Assembly: GCF_027944005.1 (NCBI RefSeq)
Contig: NZ_AP027204.1
Span: forward strand, 744,001-808,000
Direction: 5' to 3'
Length of the DNA stretch: 64,000 nt
Source: Polynucleobacter sp. SHI8
Lineage (GTDB): Bacteria; Pseudomonadota; Gammaproteobacteria; Burkholderiales; Burkholderiaceae
How positions within the stretch are numbered: position 1 is the stretch's first letter; the number at the start of each line of letters is the position of its first letter. Both the position numbers and the translations under genes were made by a program. Of this stretch, positions 9,129-17,892 are shown in pieces. The notes below the pieces were generated by a model that did not search any database, was not told the origin of the DNA, and saw nothing but the letters and a program-made list of their open reading frames with translations.

Positions 9129-10115
9129 TTGAATGTAATACCTACTATATCAAAGTGTTTTATCACTCTATTCATTAGTTATTTTTTAATTTTGCAAGCA
9201 CATGCGCAAGGGAAAGATTTTCCCAATAAACCCATACATTTGATCATACCATTTGCGCCCGGTGGAGTTACCGATATTGGGGGGCGATATATTGCTCAAC
9301 AGCTTTCTCAAAAATTAGGCGTTGAAGTCTATGCAGAAAATAAGTCTGGAGCCTCTGGTAACATAGGCGCCAGTTATGTCGCAAAAGCTGAGCCAGATGG
9401 TTATACCTTATTAGTGGGTTTTGATGGCACGTTAGTGATTAATCCGCATATTTTTGAAAAAATTCCGTTCAATACAATGAATGATTTTTCTCCTGTTGGT
9501 AAGATTGGAGATGCTGCTCTTATCTTGCTGGCAAATCCCAATTTACCTGCAAAGACAGTAAAAGATGTGGTTGTTTTATCTTTGAAAGAGCCTAAGGGCT
9601 TATCCTATGCAACATCAGGTATCGGTGTAACTCCGCATATTGCTGGGGAATTGTTAAAGCAAAAAACGAAGGCTAATTTAGTTGCGATTCCTTATAAAAG
9701 TGGTGGTCAGGCATTGATTGGCTTGATTGGTGGGGATGTTCCATTAGCTTTCACTAATTTAGCTGGGGCAACTCAGTATGTAGATAGTGGTCAATTAAAA
9801 CCAATTGCAGTATCAGCAAAGAGTCGCGTATCGAGTTTACCCAACGTACCAACTTTCATAGAAAGTGGCTTTAAAGATATCTCTGTCATGTCTTGGATAG
9901 GATTATTAGCTCCTGCAAAAACTCCTAGGCCGGTGATTGCGCAATTAAATAAAGCCCTCAACGAAATATTAAATTCTGAGCAGACAAAAGAAAAGCTAAG
10001 TGGGCTTGGTATTTTGGTGACACCGACATCGCCAGAAACTTTTTCTGATGAAATGAAATCAGATCTTGAGCTTTACGAGAAAATTGTTAAATCCGCAGGT
10101 ATTAAAGCCCCTTAA
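9129..10115 (+). CDS. Bug-family substrate-binding protein
   Basis: A 328-residue receptor. The TTG start is supported by AGAGG seven bases upstream; the next ATG is out of frame. The signal peptide ends near residue 27 (AHAQG). Landmarks are FPNKPIHLIIPFAPGGVTD, PDGYTLLVGFDGTLVINP and IPYKSGGQALIGLIGG; the usual PYKG is PYKS here. It is followed after 22 bases by another Bug gene in the same direction, making a tandem pair. The two are clearly different in sequence, so this is not a recent duplication. Confidence 0.92.
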   Translation: MNVIPTISKCFITLFISYFLILQAHAQGKDFPNKPIHLIIPFAPGGVTDIGGRYIAQQLSQKLGVEVYAENKSGASGNIGASYVAKAEPDGYTLLVGFDGTLVINPHIFEKIPFNTMNDFSPVGKIGDAALILLANPNLPAKTVKDVVVLSLKEPKGLSYATSGIGVTPHIAGELLKQKTKANLVAIPYKSGGQALIGLIGGDVPLAFTNLAGATQYVDSGQLKPIAVSAKSRVSSLPNVPTFIESGFKDISVMSWIGLLAPAKTPRPVIAQLNKALNEILNSEQTKEKLSGLGILVTPTSPETFSDEMKSDLELYEKIVKSAGIKAP

Positions 10116-10137
10116 CCTTATAAATCAGAGTAAAAAA

Positions 10138-11118
10138 ATGAAAATTAAAACATGTTTATTGCTGCAGCTAAGCTTATTGTTACTCATCGTTTGTTCTAAG
10201 GTAAACGCTCAAACTGGGGACTTCCCCAACCATCCAATTAAGTTAATTGTTCCAATTGCTCCAGGAGGTGGGACTGATATTATTGGGCGAAAGGTAGCGC
10301 AAAAGTTAAGTGACATCTTGCCACAATCCACATTTGTAGAAAACAAAGCGGGTGCAGGTTCTTTAATTGGTACTGAGTTTGTTGCCAAAGCTCCACCAGA
10401 TGGTTATACATTATTAGTAGGTGGTTTATTTAACATGGTCATGAATAAGGCCTTGATGAAAAACTTGCCCTACGATCCTATCAAAGATTTCATCCCCATA
10501 GGATACATTTCAGCGAATGCATTTGTATTGTCCGTTCGACCAGATTTGCCCGTCAACTCTTTGTCTGATATGGTTAAGTTAATGAAAGATAAGCCTGGAC
10601 AGTTCACCTATGGATCTGCTGGCATTGGTACATTACAGCATGTTTGGGGAAATATTTTGGCTGATCAATTAGGACTAAGCCTAACTCATGTGCCATTCAA
10701 AGGTGCACCACAAGCTTATCAAGAAATGATGGCAGGTCGCTTGGACATGATTTTTGATAATGTGGCAGCATCCAAGTCTTTTGTTCAATCGGGGCGATTA
10801 AAAGGGCTTGTAACCTCAGGTGAAAAGAGATCTCCCTTGTTTCCGCAATTACCCACTATTAATGAAACAGGATTAACGAAATTTCAAGGAGAAAGTTGGT
10901 TTGGTGTTTTTGCTCCGGCAAATACCCCAGCCCCAGTTGTTGCCAAATTGCGTCAAGCCTTAGCTCAAGTCAACAAAGACCCAGAATTTATTGCCCTAGT
11001 AGAAAAAGACGGTGGCAGGATGTTAAATGTATCAGCAGCAGATCAACAAGCATTTCTGCAGGATGAAATTAATCGTTGGGTGCCTTTGGTTGCCAAAAGT
11101 AATGTGAAAATTGATTGA
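10138..11118 (+). CDS. Bug-family substrate-binding protein (second of a tandem pair)
   Basis: A 326-residue receptor. The ATG at 10138 is chosen because it begins a clean signal peptide (MKIKTCLLLQLSLLLLIV, cleaved near NAQ); the same frame stays open upstream into the preceding gene but would add 24 unrelated residues. FPNHPIKLIVPIAPGGGTD, PDGYTLLVG and VPFKGAPQAYQEMMAG are the expected blocks; RWVPLVAKSNVKID is the tail. Its TGA (11116-11118) lies inside the terminal TTGA of a solo IS605-type end, so the element may have landed on or recreated the stop codon. Confidence 0.9.
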   Translation: MKIKTCLLLQLSLLLLIVCSKVNAQTGDFPNHPIKLIVPIAPGGGTDIIGRKVAQKLSDILPQSTFVENKAGAGSLIGTEFVAKAPPDGYTLLVGGLFNMVMNKALMKNLPYDPIKDFIPIGYISANAFVLSVRPDLPVNSLSDMVKLMKDKPGQFTYGSAGIGTLQHVWGNILADQLGLSLTHVPFKGAPQAYQEMMAGRLDMIFDNVAASKSFVQSGRLKGLVTSGEKRSPLFPQLPTINETGLTKFQGESWFGVFAPANTPAPVVAKLRQALAQVNKDPEFIALVEKDGGRMLNVSAADQQAFLQDEINRWVPLVAKSNVKID

Positions 11119-11152
11119 CATCCTCTCCTTCCTGAAAGAAGGGGATTTCTTT
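11115..11152 (-). mobile_element. Solo right end of an IS200/IS605-type element
   Basis: Read on the minus strand, this segment gives GAAATCCCC, a hairpin (stem CTCCTTC/GAAGGGG, loop of six), then GGATGTCAA. The same block follows the TnpB remnant at 56 kb and occurs alone at 31.4 kb. Ends of this kind are imperfect palindromes flanked by a fixed tetranucleotide; all three copies end in TCAA. No transposase gene is attached. Read on the plus strand, the hairpin and following T-rich run could also act as a terminator for the Bug genes. Confidence 0.72.
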
Positions 11153-11315
11153 CTGATTTTTCGTTTAACTTGAGAGACTAACTGCCAATTCAGTTGGGGA
11201 AAATAACTTCTATAAAATAAATGTCAACTAGTTAATGCCGATTAGCGTTAATGGAATGTGAATTAAGTAGTTTCTGTTTTCAGAATTAAAGTTACTCTTT
11301 GATTGGGGATTTAGT

Positions 11316-11732
11316 ATGCGAGGCTTCAATAAAAAAGCTTTATCGATCATTGCCATATTAGCGTCTTTAACGGTCGCTTCTGAAGCGATGGCTTATAGAA
11401 ACTGGCATCCTCGTTGGGGTTGGGGAGTTGGAGCAGGCTTTGTAGGTGGCGCAGTTGTTGCATCTCAATATCCTCGACCTTATTACTATCAACCTTATCC
11501 GCCGCCAGTCATATATCAACAACCAATAGTGATCCAGGCCCCACCTGTTTCAAATTATCAGATACCATCTCCCACTGCAGCCAATCCTTCCATTTGGTAT
11601 TTCTGTGAGTCAGAAAACAACTTTTATCCTAATGTGGCGACTTGCCCAGAAGCTTGGAAGCCTATTCAAACAGATCCATCTTCGGCATATACACCACAAA
11701 TACCACCCCCTACAGTCTCAGTTGCTCAGTAG
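11316..11732 (+). CDS. Small secreted Tyr/Pro-rich protein
   Basis: A 138-residue protein with a signal peptide (cleaved near ASEAMA, residue 27). A Gly-rich hydrophobic stretch GVGAGFVGGAVVASQ follows, then a low-complexity Tyr/Pro region (RPYYYQPYPPPVIYQQP). The C-terminal WYFCESENNFYPNVATCPEAW has two Cys that could form a disulphide. A similar WYxC...YP.V..CP..W block occurs in many uncharacterised Burkholderiales envelope proteins, so the gene is probably real and periplasmic or surface-associated. Function unknown. It stands alone between the IS end and the histidine kinase. Confidence 0.75.
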   Translation: MRGFNKKALSIIAILASLTVASEAMAYRNWHPRWGWGVGAGFVGGAVVASQYPRPYYYQPYPPPVIYQQPIVIQAPPVSNYQIPSPTAANPSIWYFCESENNFYPNVATCPEAWKPIQTDPSSAYTPQIPPPTVSVAQ

Positions 11733-11823
11733 TTCAGTAGCTAAAGCCGTTTGTGAACATTGAAGATTGTTTATTCATCCAAATAGCCTATATTATTAGT
11801 AATACGACTATGAATATAACTAA

Positions 11824-14436
11824 ATGAAATTTCCTTTTTTACTCAAAAATTACGGCCAAACCACTAAGAAAGTGATTTGGTTAGGTTTGGGTCTTATCCT
11901 TACCTTGATTTTATTTGGGTATATTGCAATTGAGGCAGCAAGGTTACGTCAAACTGAATCTTGGGAACGACAGATCGAGAGCATTACGTTGTCACTTTCT
12001 ATCCAAACATCCCAATCCATTGATACAGGGTATGTCGTTTTAGACACGTTAGTGAATGCAATTACGAAATATGAGTTTAAGGATGAAGATGATTTTAGAA
12101 AGAAAATGTCAACAAAAGAAGTTTTTGACATTTTACAAAATCGAAAAATGGGTCTTTCTCAAATTGAGGTGGTCTCAATCATTGGAGCCAATGGCGATAA
12201 TCTAAACTTTTCGAGGTTTTATCCAGTTACTGGCATTAATTTAAGTGAGAGAGATTACTTTCAAGCACAAAAAGAAAATTCAAATTTACCTTTATATGTT
12301 AGTAATTCTGTAAAAAATAAGGGAAATGGTAAATGGACTTTTTATTTAAGTAAACGGATTAATGACGCTCAAGGTCGCTTTGTTGGAATAGTTTTAGTTG
12401 GTTTTTCAGTAGATTATTTAATTGAGTTTTATGAAAAAATTGCTGAAAATTTAGGGCCTGGTGTAACCATTAATCTTTTCAAAGATGACTTTTCTTTGTT
12501 GGCAAGGTATCCATCTAAAGATGTTGCAATTGGGATGAAGGTTACTGAGGGAGCAGCATATCAGATAATAGAAGTTCAGAAAAAGAAAAATGGTATCTTG
12601 CAATTAAATAATGTGCGAGTAACAACTGGAATTGCAGAGCCTAGATTATCATCCGTCAGATTGGTTGAAAAATACCCACTCATTAATGTCATTATCGTTC
12701 CAATGGATGTGGTTTTAAGTGGTTGGTATAAAGTGGCTTACCAAATTGCTTTTGTTATTTTGTCTGGTATTTTGGCGATTGCGATTGGTATGCGATATTT
12801 TATAAGGGCTTTGAATTTGCAGGAAGTTAATTTTCAAGAGTTAGAAGAGTTAAAAACTTCTGCAGAAATGGCTAACCAAACTAAATCAAAATTTTTGGCA
12901 ACCATGAGTCATGAGATTAGAACTCCTCTGAACGGTATTTTGGGGATGGCTCAAATTCTATTAAGTCAAAAAGTAAGCGATTTAGATAAAACTCATCATA
13001 TTCAAACAATTATTAATTCAGGTAAAAATTTACAAACACTTTTAAACGATATTCTTGATTTTTCCAAAGTAGAGGCGGGAAAGATTGAATTGTTTGAATC
13101 ACCGATTGTTCCGACTGAGCTAATTCAAGAAACGATCGATTTATTTTCTGAACTTGCTAAAAGTAAAAACTTAGAATTAATGAAAGTTTGGCTAGGACCC
13201 AATCATCAAATGTATTTAGCTGATCCCGTCCGTTTGCGGCAAATGCTTTCAAACCTTGCAAATAATGCCATTAAATTTACGGATGAGGGGTTTGTTCGGA
13301 TTGCGGCGAAGGAAGTTACACGAGAGGGTGATCGTGCGGTTTTAGAGTTTGCAGTAACAGATACTGGCATGGGGATTAATGAGCATGACCAAAAATTACT
13401 ATTTCAATCATTTTCCCAAGTAAATACTACCAATAAGTCCGTTCAAAGTGGCTCAGGTTTGGGCTTATCCATCGTCGCTAATTTAGTTAATCTGATGAAT
13501 GGAGTTTATGGAGTAGTGTCGACTATTGGAAAGGGCTCGACTTTTTGGTTCAGAATTCCAGTGAAATGTCTGGAGATGGATGCAAATTTACCTCAAAAAA
13601 ATGAAGCGATCACGGTGGGTCAAGATCACCATTTGAAATTGCAAGAATCTATCGGAAAAGTACTTGTTGCTGAGGATAACCAAACGAATCGATTGGTTAT
13701 GTCTGCGATGATCAAAAGCATAGCCCCTAAAATGATTATTGAAGAAGTAATTAATGGCAAATTAGCTTTAGAAGCATATATGAAGAGCCCAGATTATGAT
13801 CTCATTTTGATGGATATTCAGATGCCTGTAATGGATGGTATTGAGGCCTCACAAAAAATACGAGAATTCCAGCGAAATAATGGGTTGAAAAAAATTCCAA
13901 TTGTTGCTGTTACAGCTTACGCATATGCTGAGGACAGAACAAAGTATTTGACATTGGGTATGGATTTTTTAGCAAAACCTATTGAGATTAATGAGCTTAA
14001 AAAAATCTTTACTAGTTGGTTGCCTAATCAAGATAGTGTCTTAGCGCCAATCAATTCTGAACCAAAAAACGTCCTTCAAATATTCGATAAAGAGGGTATG
14101 TTAACGAGGCTTGGCGGAGATCGTCGATTAGCCGTCAATATTATATTATCGGCAACACAAGAGATGCCAAAGTTCATTGATCAGCTATATAGTTCAATTA
14201 CTGAGGGGAATTGGGTTGAAGCAAAATCAATTACCCATACTTTAAAAGGTTTGTTTGCACAGTTAGGGGCAAATCATTTAGCTAATGAGTTTCTTCAATT
14301 AGATCATCAATTAAAGCAGGGTTTATTTGTAGACCCAATGGAAATTTCCGAAATTGAAAAGGACTATAAAATATTTTTAGATGAACTAATAAAAGAAAAT
14401 ATGATTCGACAAACAGATTTAGAGAACGATCTTTGA
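11824..14436 (+). CDS. Hybrid sensor histidine kinase with receiver and Hpt domains
   Basis: An 870-residue inner-membrane sensor. A transmembrane helix at about 16-38 and another at about 305-325 flank a periplasmic PDC/Cache-like sensor region. The HisKA block MSHEIRTPLNG carries the phospho-acceptor His363. HATPase boxes follow (NLANNAIKFTDEG, DTGMGI, GSGLGLSI). A receiver domain has Asp664 in LILMDIQMPVMDG and the switch Lys in FLAKPIE. A C-terminal Hpt domain has His805 in ITHTLKGLFAQLGA. This is the full ArcB/BarA-like phosphorelay chain. No partner response regulator is nearby, so its output is unknown; it may sense an organic acid given the surrounding receptors. Confidence 0.93.
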   Translation: MKFPFLLKNYGQTTKKVIWLGLGLILTLILFGYIAIEAARLRQTESWERQIESITLSLSIQTSQSIDTGYVVLDTLVNAITKYEFKDEDDFRKKMSTKEVFDILQNRKMGLSQIEVVSIIGANGDNLNFSRFYPVTGINLSERDYFQAQKENSNLPLYVSNSVKNKGNGKWTFYLSKRINDAQGRFVGIVLVGFSVDYLIEFYEKIAENLGPGVTINLFKDDFSLLARYPSKDVAIGMKVTEGAAYQIIEVQKKKNGILQLNNVRVTTGIAEPRLSSVRLVEKYPLINVIIVPMDVVLSGWYKVAYQIAFVILSGILAIAIGMRYFIRALNLQEVNFQELEELKTSAEMANQTKSKFLATMSHEIRTPLNGILGMAQILLSQKVSDLDKTHHIQTIINSGKNLQTLLNDILDFSKVEAGKIELFESPIVPTELIQETIDLFSELAKSKNLELMKVWLGPNHQMYLADPVRLRQMLSNLANNAIKFTDEGFVRIAAKEVTREGDRAVLEFAVTDTGMGINEHDQKLLFQSFSQVNTTNKSVQSGSGLGLSIVANLVNLMNGVYGVVSTIGKGSTFWFRIPVKCLEMDANLPQKNEAITVGQDHHLKLQESIGKVLVAEDNQTNRLVMSAMIKSIAPKMIIEEVINGKLALEAYMKSPDYDLILMDIQMPVMDGIEASQKIREFQRNNGLKKIPIVAVTAYAYAEDRTKYLTLGMDFLAKPIEINELKKIFTSWLPNQDSVLAPINSEPKNVLQIFDKEGMLTRLGGDRRLAVNIILSATQEMPKFIDQLYSSITEGNWVEAKSITHTLKGLFAQLGANHLANEFLQLDHQLKQGLFVDPMEISEIEKDYKIFLDELIKENMIRQTDLENDL

Positions 14437-14554
14437 TCGATGGGGGTCAACCTCAGGTATAACCGTGACCTAGGGATATACTATTTACCCAAAAACTATC
14501 AAAAACTATAATAGTATTTAAAATATTCAATAACAATTCATATAAAGGTAATCC

Positions 14555-15127
14555 ATGGAGAATGTTAAGGGTTTTGTCAGAAGAATCGTCACGGGACATG
14601 ACGATCAAGGGCATGCGATTTTTACTGAAGATGGAGCAGCTCCTTCAGTGCATACGAACCCAAAACGGGAGGGGTTTCATCTAACGAATTTATGGGTTAC
14701 CCATGAAACTCCGGCACCAATTAATAATGATGCTGATCCAACTTCGGCGCCCTTACAACTTGAACCACCTAAAAATGGCTCTGTTGTCAGAATTATTGAA
14801 TTTGGGCCCGAGGGTGAGTGGTTAAAAAAGCTGGATAATGATGGGGCAAAGACCGCATTTGGGGCAATGGGTACAGATAAAGCATCGACTTATCGACCGG
14901 GGGGGCATCCTTTGATGCATCGCACCGAAACTGTTGATTACGCACTCATTTTGGAAGGTGAAATTTATATTGTTTTAGATAAAGAAGAGCGCTTGATGAA
15001 AACCGGTGACTTTTTAGTCGAAAGAGGCACCAATCATGCTTGGGCTAACAGGTCTGGTAAGCCATGTAAGGTGTTGTTTGTCTTAATTGACGGGAAATTT
15101 GATCCAGAGATTGCCAAACATTTTTAA
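14555..15127 (+). CDS. Cupin domain protein
   Basis: A 190-residue protein. The N-terminal part (FVRRIVTGHDDQGHAIFTED) resembles cupins of the type annotated near aromatic dioxygenases. The single cupin core is in the C-terminal half: HRTETVDYALILEGEIYIVL near residue 128 and FLVERGTNHAWANRSGKPC near 158, giving His, Glu and a second His, but only a partial set of the usual metal ligands. It is followed after eight bases by the ModA-like binding protein on the same strand, so the two probably form an operon. Reaction unknown. Confidence 0.8.
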   Translation: MENVKGFVRRIVTGHDDQGHAIFTEDGAAPSVHTNPKREGFHLTNLWVTHETPAPINNDADPTSAPLQLEPPKNGSVVRIIEFGPEGEWLKKLDNDGAKTAFGAMGTDKASTYRPGGHPLMHRTETVDYALILEGEIYIVLDKEERLMKTGDFLVERGTNHAWANRSGKPCKVLFVLIDGKFDPEIAKHF

Positions 15128-15135
15128 GGAATATC

Positions 15136-15888
15136 ATGAAAATTTTCCTCAAAACTATTTTAATAGGTATTTTCACATTACTCATCAAGCCATCTTTTGC
15201 GGTTGAATTGAAAGTATTTAGCGGCGGTCCATTTGAAGCAGCTTTTCATGAATTAGCAAAGGATTTTGAAGCCAGCACAGGGAATCGGTTAGTCATTGAA
15301 TATGGAACGGCGCCTCAACTGCAGCAAAAACTGACTGATAATGTAAGTGGAGATCTCATGTTGACCGCCACTAATCTAATGAATCGACCAGAAAATCAAG
15401 CAAGGTTAGTGGACGGTACTATGGCTTTAATTGGTAAAGGTGGTGTAGGTATTATGGTAAAAAAAGGTAATACTCTGCCAATTATGAATAACCCAGAAGC
15501 ATTTCGAAATGCAGTTACACAGGCAGATCGGCTTATTTATAACAAAGCCTCAACGGGCTTATACATTGATCAATTATTTAAAAAAATTGGATTAGCAGAT
15601 AAGTTAGAGAGTAAAACTGAGCGTTTTGTCAATGGTGACGATGCGATACAACGTGTGATTCGTGGCACTGTGAATGAAATTGGATTTGGTGCAATTGCTG
15701 AAATCAAACTCAATGAGTCCAAGGGCGTTGTTTTAGCTGGACCTTTGCCGGATGACTATCAAAATTACACCAATTATTCAGGGGCAGTGATGAAAAGCTC
15801 AAAACACCCAAAAGAAACTCAGCAATTGATTGAGTATTTGCAATCTGACAAATCCAAAGTACTTTTTAAAAGAACAGGCATTGATTAA
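15136..15888 (+). CDS. ModA-like periplasmic substrate-binding protein without ABC partners
   Basis: A 250-residue type 2 periplasmic binding protein with a signal peptide ending near SFA (residue 22). The start of the mature chain, ELKVFSGGPFEAAFHELAKD, is the typical first strand and ligand loop of the ModA/extracellular-solute family. STGLYIDQLFKK and GAIAEIKLNESKGVVLAGPLP match the later blocks. Molybdate-specific permease and ATPase genes (modB, modC) are absent, and it is coupled to a cupin gene, so an organic acid ligand or signalling role is more likely than molybdate. It shares the stop sequence TTAA with the convergent VOC gene. Confidence 0.8.
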   Translation: MKIFLKTILIGIFTLLIKPSFAVELKVFSGGPFEAAFHELAKDFEASTGNRLVIEYGTAPQLQQKLTDNVSGDLMLTATNLMNRPENQARLVDGTMALIGKGGVGIMVKKGNTLPIMNNPEAFRNAVTQADRLIYNKASTGLYIDQLFKKIGLADKLESKTERFVNGDDAIQRVIRGTVNEIGFGAIAEIKLNESKGVVLAGPLPDDYQNYTNYSGAVMKSSKHPKETQQLIEYLQSDKSKVLFKRTGID

Positions 15889-16373
15889 GTATTAGCACCT
15901 TCATCAGTCCAACTTGGAACTCGACCAGCAAGAATGGCTTCTTGAGCAGAAAAGTTCAGTTCTACTTTGATGCCGTTGATTGGTTCGCGCATGAACAATT
16001 GGTACAAATTGGAGTTATGCGCTTTTCTTTCACTATATTCCACACCATTTTTTTGTAAGCGCTCGATAAATTCGAGCATACCGCTGCAGTTGAAGCAGAC
16101 GTGGTCGATACGGCCTGAGCCTAGATTGCCACCACCAGAATAATCTTTATTAGCCTCATCTTGTGGAGTACTTAAATAGACATCTTGATGATCAGAGAAC
16201 TTGGCTTTACCAATATGTACGACATCTTGTTCACCGATATAAAGCCAATAGACTGGGAAGCCAAATTCAGGGTGGTAACCACTCACAAAACCAAGATTAT
16301 TACAAAACCAATCTCTTGTTCCCTCAGGATCATGCGTCAATATGAGAATATGTTCCATAAATTTTAGGGGCAT
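15885..16373 (-). CDS. VOC-family (glyoxalase/extradiol dioxygenase superfamily) protein
   Basis: A 162-residue vicinal-oxygen-chelate protein: MEHILILTHDPEGTRDWFCN at the start, DHVCFNCSGMLEFIERLQKNGV in the middle, and REPINGIKVELNF at the end give the paired beta-alpha-beta units. Candidate metal ligands are His in MEHIL, His in IDHVCF and Glu in VELNF. The ATG at 16373 is preferred because AAGGAG lies just upstream; the frame is open ten codons further. It lies 16 bases after the DUF1653 gene on the same strand. Possible roles are dioxygenase, isomerase or lyase in aromatic catabolism; none is proven by sequence. Confidence 0.8.
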   Translation of the reverse strand: MPLKFMEHILILTHDPEGTRDWFCNNLGFVSGYHPEFGFPVYWLYIGEQDVVHIGKAKFSDHQDVYLSTPQDEANKDYSGGGNLGSGRIDHVCFNCSGMLEFIERLQKNGVEYSERKAHNSNLYQLFMREPINGIKVELNFSAQEAILAGRVPSWTDEGANT

Positions 16374-16389
16374 TTTAGTCTCCTTGGAT

Positions 16390-16599
16390 TTAATTATTTT
16401 CAATTATAGAAATAAATCTACCATCTTCCATTTCTAACTTGGGTCTTATCCAAATGGTATGGTTAATCAATGCTTCATAGACATAGGCATCTTCTAAAGT
16501 AGCCTCTATTTTTGCCAAGTGTAAAATGCGATAAAAACCACCTGTTTTTACGTGTTGTAATTTTTGTCCCGGTAAAAATGTATTTTGATGATTTGTCAT
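16390..16599 (-). CDS. DUF1653 family protein
   Basis: A 69-residue protein matching the DUF1653 pattern: GQKLQHVKTGGFYRILHLAK, then YVYEALINHTIWIRP near residue 43, where the family has Y-x-Y/Q-A-L...W-x-R-P. The ATG at 16599 is chosen because AAGGA lies eight bases upstream; an in-frame ATG seven codons earlier has no ribosome site. The function of the family is not established. It precedes the VOC gene on the same strand and is divergent from the DUF3820 gene. Confidence 0.8.
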   Translation of the reverse strand: MTNHQNTFLPGQKLQHVKTGGFYRILHLAKIEATLEDAYVYEALINHTIWIRPKLEMEDGRFISIIENN

Positions 16600-16643
16600 A
16601 TGAATTATTCCTTGAAACATACTAACATTGATCGCTTACTCCA

Positions 16644-16856
16644 TTGCAACCAGAATCCTTGATGAAATTAATTGAGTGGGAAATGCCCTATGGCAAATAC
16701 GCTGGGATAAAACTGGCTGATTTGCCAGGGCATTATTTGGCATGGTTTGCAAGGGAAGGGTTCCCCAAAGGTGAACTTGGAGAACTTTTAGAGCTCATGC
16801 ATACGATTGATCACAATCAAATGAAATTTTTAATTGATCATTTGCGAAATCAGTAG
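16644..16856 (+). CDS. DUF3820 family protein
   Basis: A 70-residue protein with the DUF3820 core: MPYGKYAGIKLADLPGHYLAWF followed by FPKGELGELLELM. The family is related to a Pseudomonas quorum-sensing-regulated virulence factor fold and is widespread but poorly characterised. The start may be the TTG at 16644 or the ATG at 16662 (MKLIEWEMPYG); the latter fits the family core more closely. It is divergent from the DUF1653 gene and ends 56 bases before the next Bug gene. Confidence 0.75.
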   Translation: MQPESLMKLIEWEMPYGKYAGIKLADLPGHYLAWFAREGFPKGELGELLELMHTIDHNQMKFLIDHLRNQ

Positions 16857-16912
16857 TGTAAAAAGTAGTATATTAGTTAGATATAAAAAACTAAAAAAAT
16901 AGGAGACAAAAC

Positions 16913-17878
16913 ATGAAGTGGATAAAATTTCTTCTTTGGATTGGCTTTGCTACTCAAGCCAATATATCTTTTGGCTCAGATGCATACCCCACCAGAACGA
17001 TTAAGTTTATTGTTCCATATGCTGTAGGGGGCTTGCCCGATATAGTTATACGGCGAGTTGGACAACGACTGTCAGAAAAAATTGGACAACCGGTTGTTAT
17101 AGATAATTTACCAGGCGCTGGTGGAATCAATGCGGGGCAGGCATTAATGAATTTACCAGCTGATGGATATCATTTTATTTTTTCAGATAGTGCCATGCTC
17201 TCTATTACACCGCTCGTATTTAGCAAAGTTCCATACGATGTGAAAAAGGATTTTTTACCCATATCTTATGTGGCTAAAGCACCATTTTTTCTCGCCGTTA
17301 ATCCTAAAGTACCAGCCAAAAATTTAGAAGAGTTTATTCAATTAGCAAAAAGCAAGCCAGGTGAAATTAGTTGTGGATCCTCGGGTGAGGGCTCTTTACA
17401 TCATTTAACGATTGAAGCGATGCAAATTGCGTTTGGCATCAAGGTTTTACATATACCCTATAAAGGTACTGGGCAGTCTGTTCCTGCGGTGATTGCTGGT
17501 CAGGTAGATTGTGTATTAGCCGCAATGCCCTCGTTAGCTGGATTTGTAGCAAGTGATCGTGTTCGTATATTAGCTTCAGCAAGTGCGAACGTATCCCCAT
17601 TAGCGCCGAATATTAAACCTATGGGGCAAGATATAAAAGATTTTGATTATGCATTTTTACTAGGAGTGATTGGTAGGCCAGGAACTCCGCAAATAGCGAT
17701 TGATAAGTTAAATTCTGAATTTGCCGAAATCATGAAAGAGCCAGAAATGATTCAAAAGCTGGCCGTGATTGGTGTAGAACCTATAGGGCAAGGATCCGAA
17801 GCATTTAAAAAAGCGTTGGATAAAGATGCGGAATCATTAAAAAATACGGCTAAAAAAGCTGGCATATTACCAAAGTAA
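16913..17878 (+). CDS. Bug-family substrate-binding protein, next to the ring-hydroxylating dioxygenase
   Basis: A 321-residue receptor with a strong AGGAG site and a signal peptide ending near SFGSD. The first loop is YPTRTIKFIVPYAVGGLPD, where the usual small residue before Asp is Pro. IPYKGTGQSVPAVIAGQVDC near residue 181 and the AGILPK tail complete the pattern. It is 14 bases upstream of the dioxygenase alpha gene in the same direction, so its ligand is probably the dioxygenase substrate, an aromatic carboxylate. This is the best contextual ligand hint among the ten Bug genes. Confidence 0.92.
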   Translation: MKWIKFLLWIGFATQANISFGSDAYPTRTIKFIVPYAVGGLPDIVIRRVGQRLSEKIGQPVVIDNLPGAGGINAGQALMNLPADGYHFIFSDSAMLSITPLVFSKVPYDVKKDFLPISYVAKAPFFLAVNPKVPAKNLEEFIQLAKSKPGEISCGSSGEGSLHHLTIEAMQIAFGIKVLHIPYKGTGQSVPAVIAGQVDCVLAAMPSLAGFVASDRVRILASASANVSPLAPNIKPMGQDIKDFDYAFLLGVIGRPGTPQIAIDKLNSEFAEIMKEPEMIQKLAVIGVEPIGQGSEAFKKALDKDAESLKNTAKKAGILPK

Positions 17879-17892
17879 ATGGAGAGTTATCA

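Noticed and set aside
10066..10137. Upstream extension of the Bug gene at 10138
   Set aside because: The extra 24 residues overlap the previous coding region and disrupt the signal peptide, so the later ATG was used.
14445..14470. GGTCA...TGACC repeat after the histidine kinase as a terminator
   Set aside because: The five-base stem has a long loop and no T-run, so it is too weak to report as a feature.
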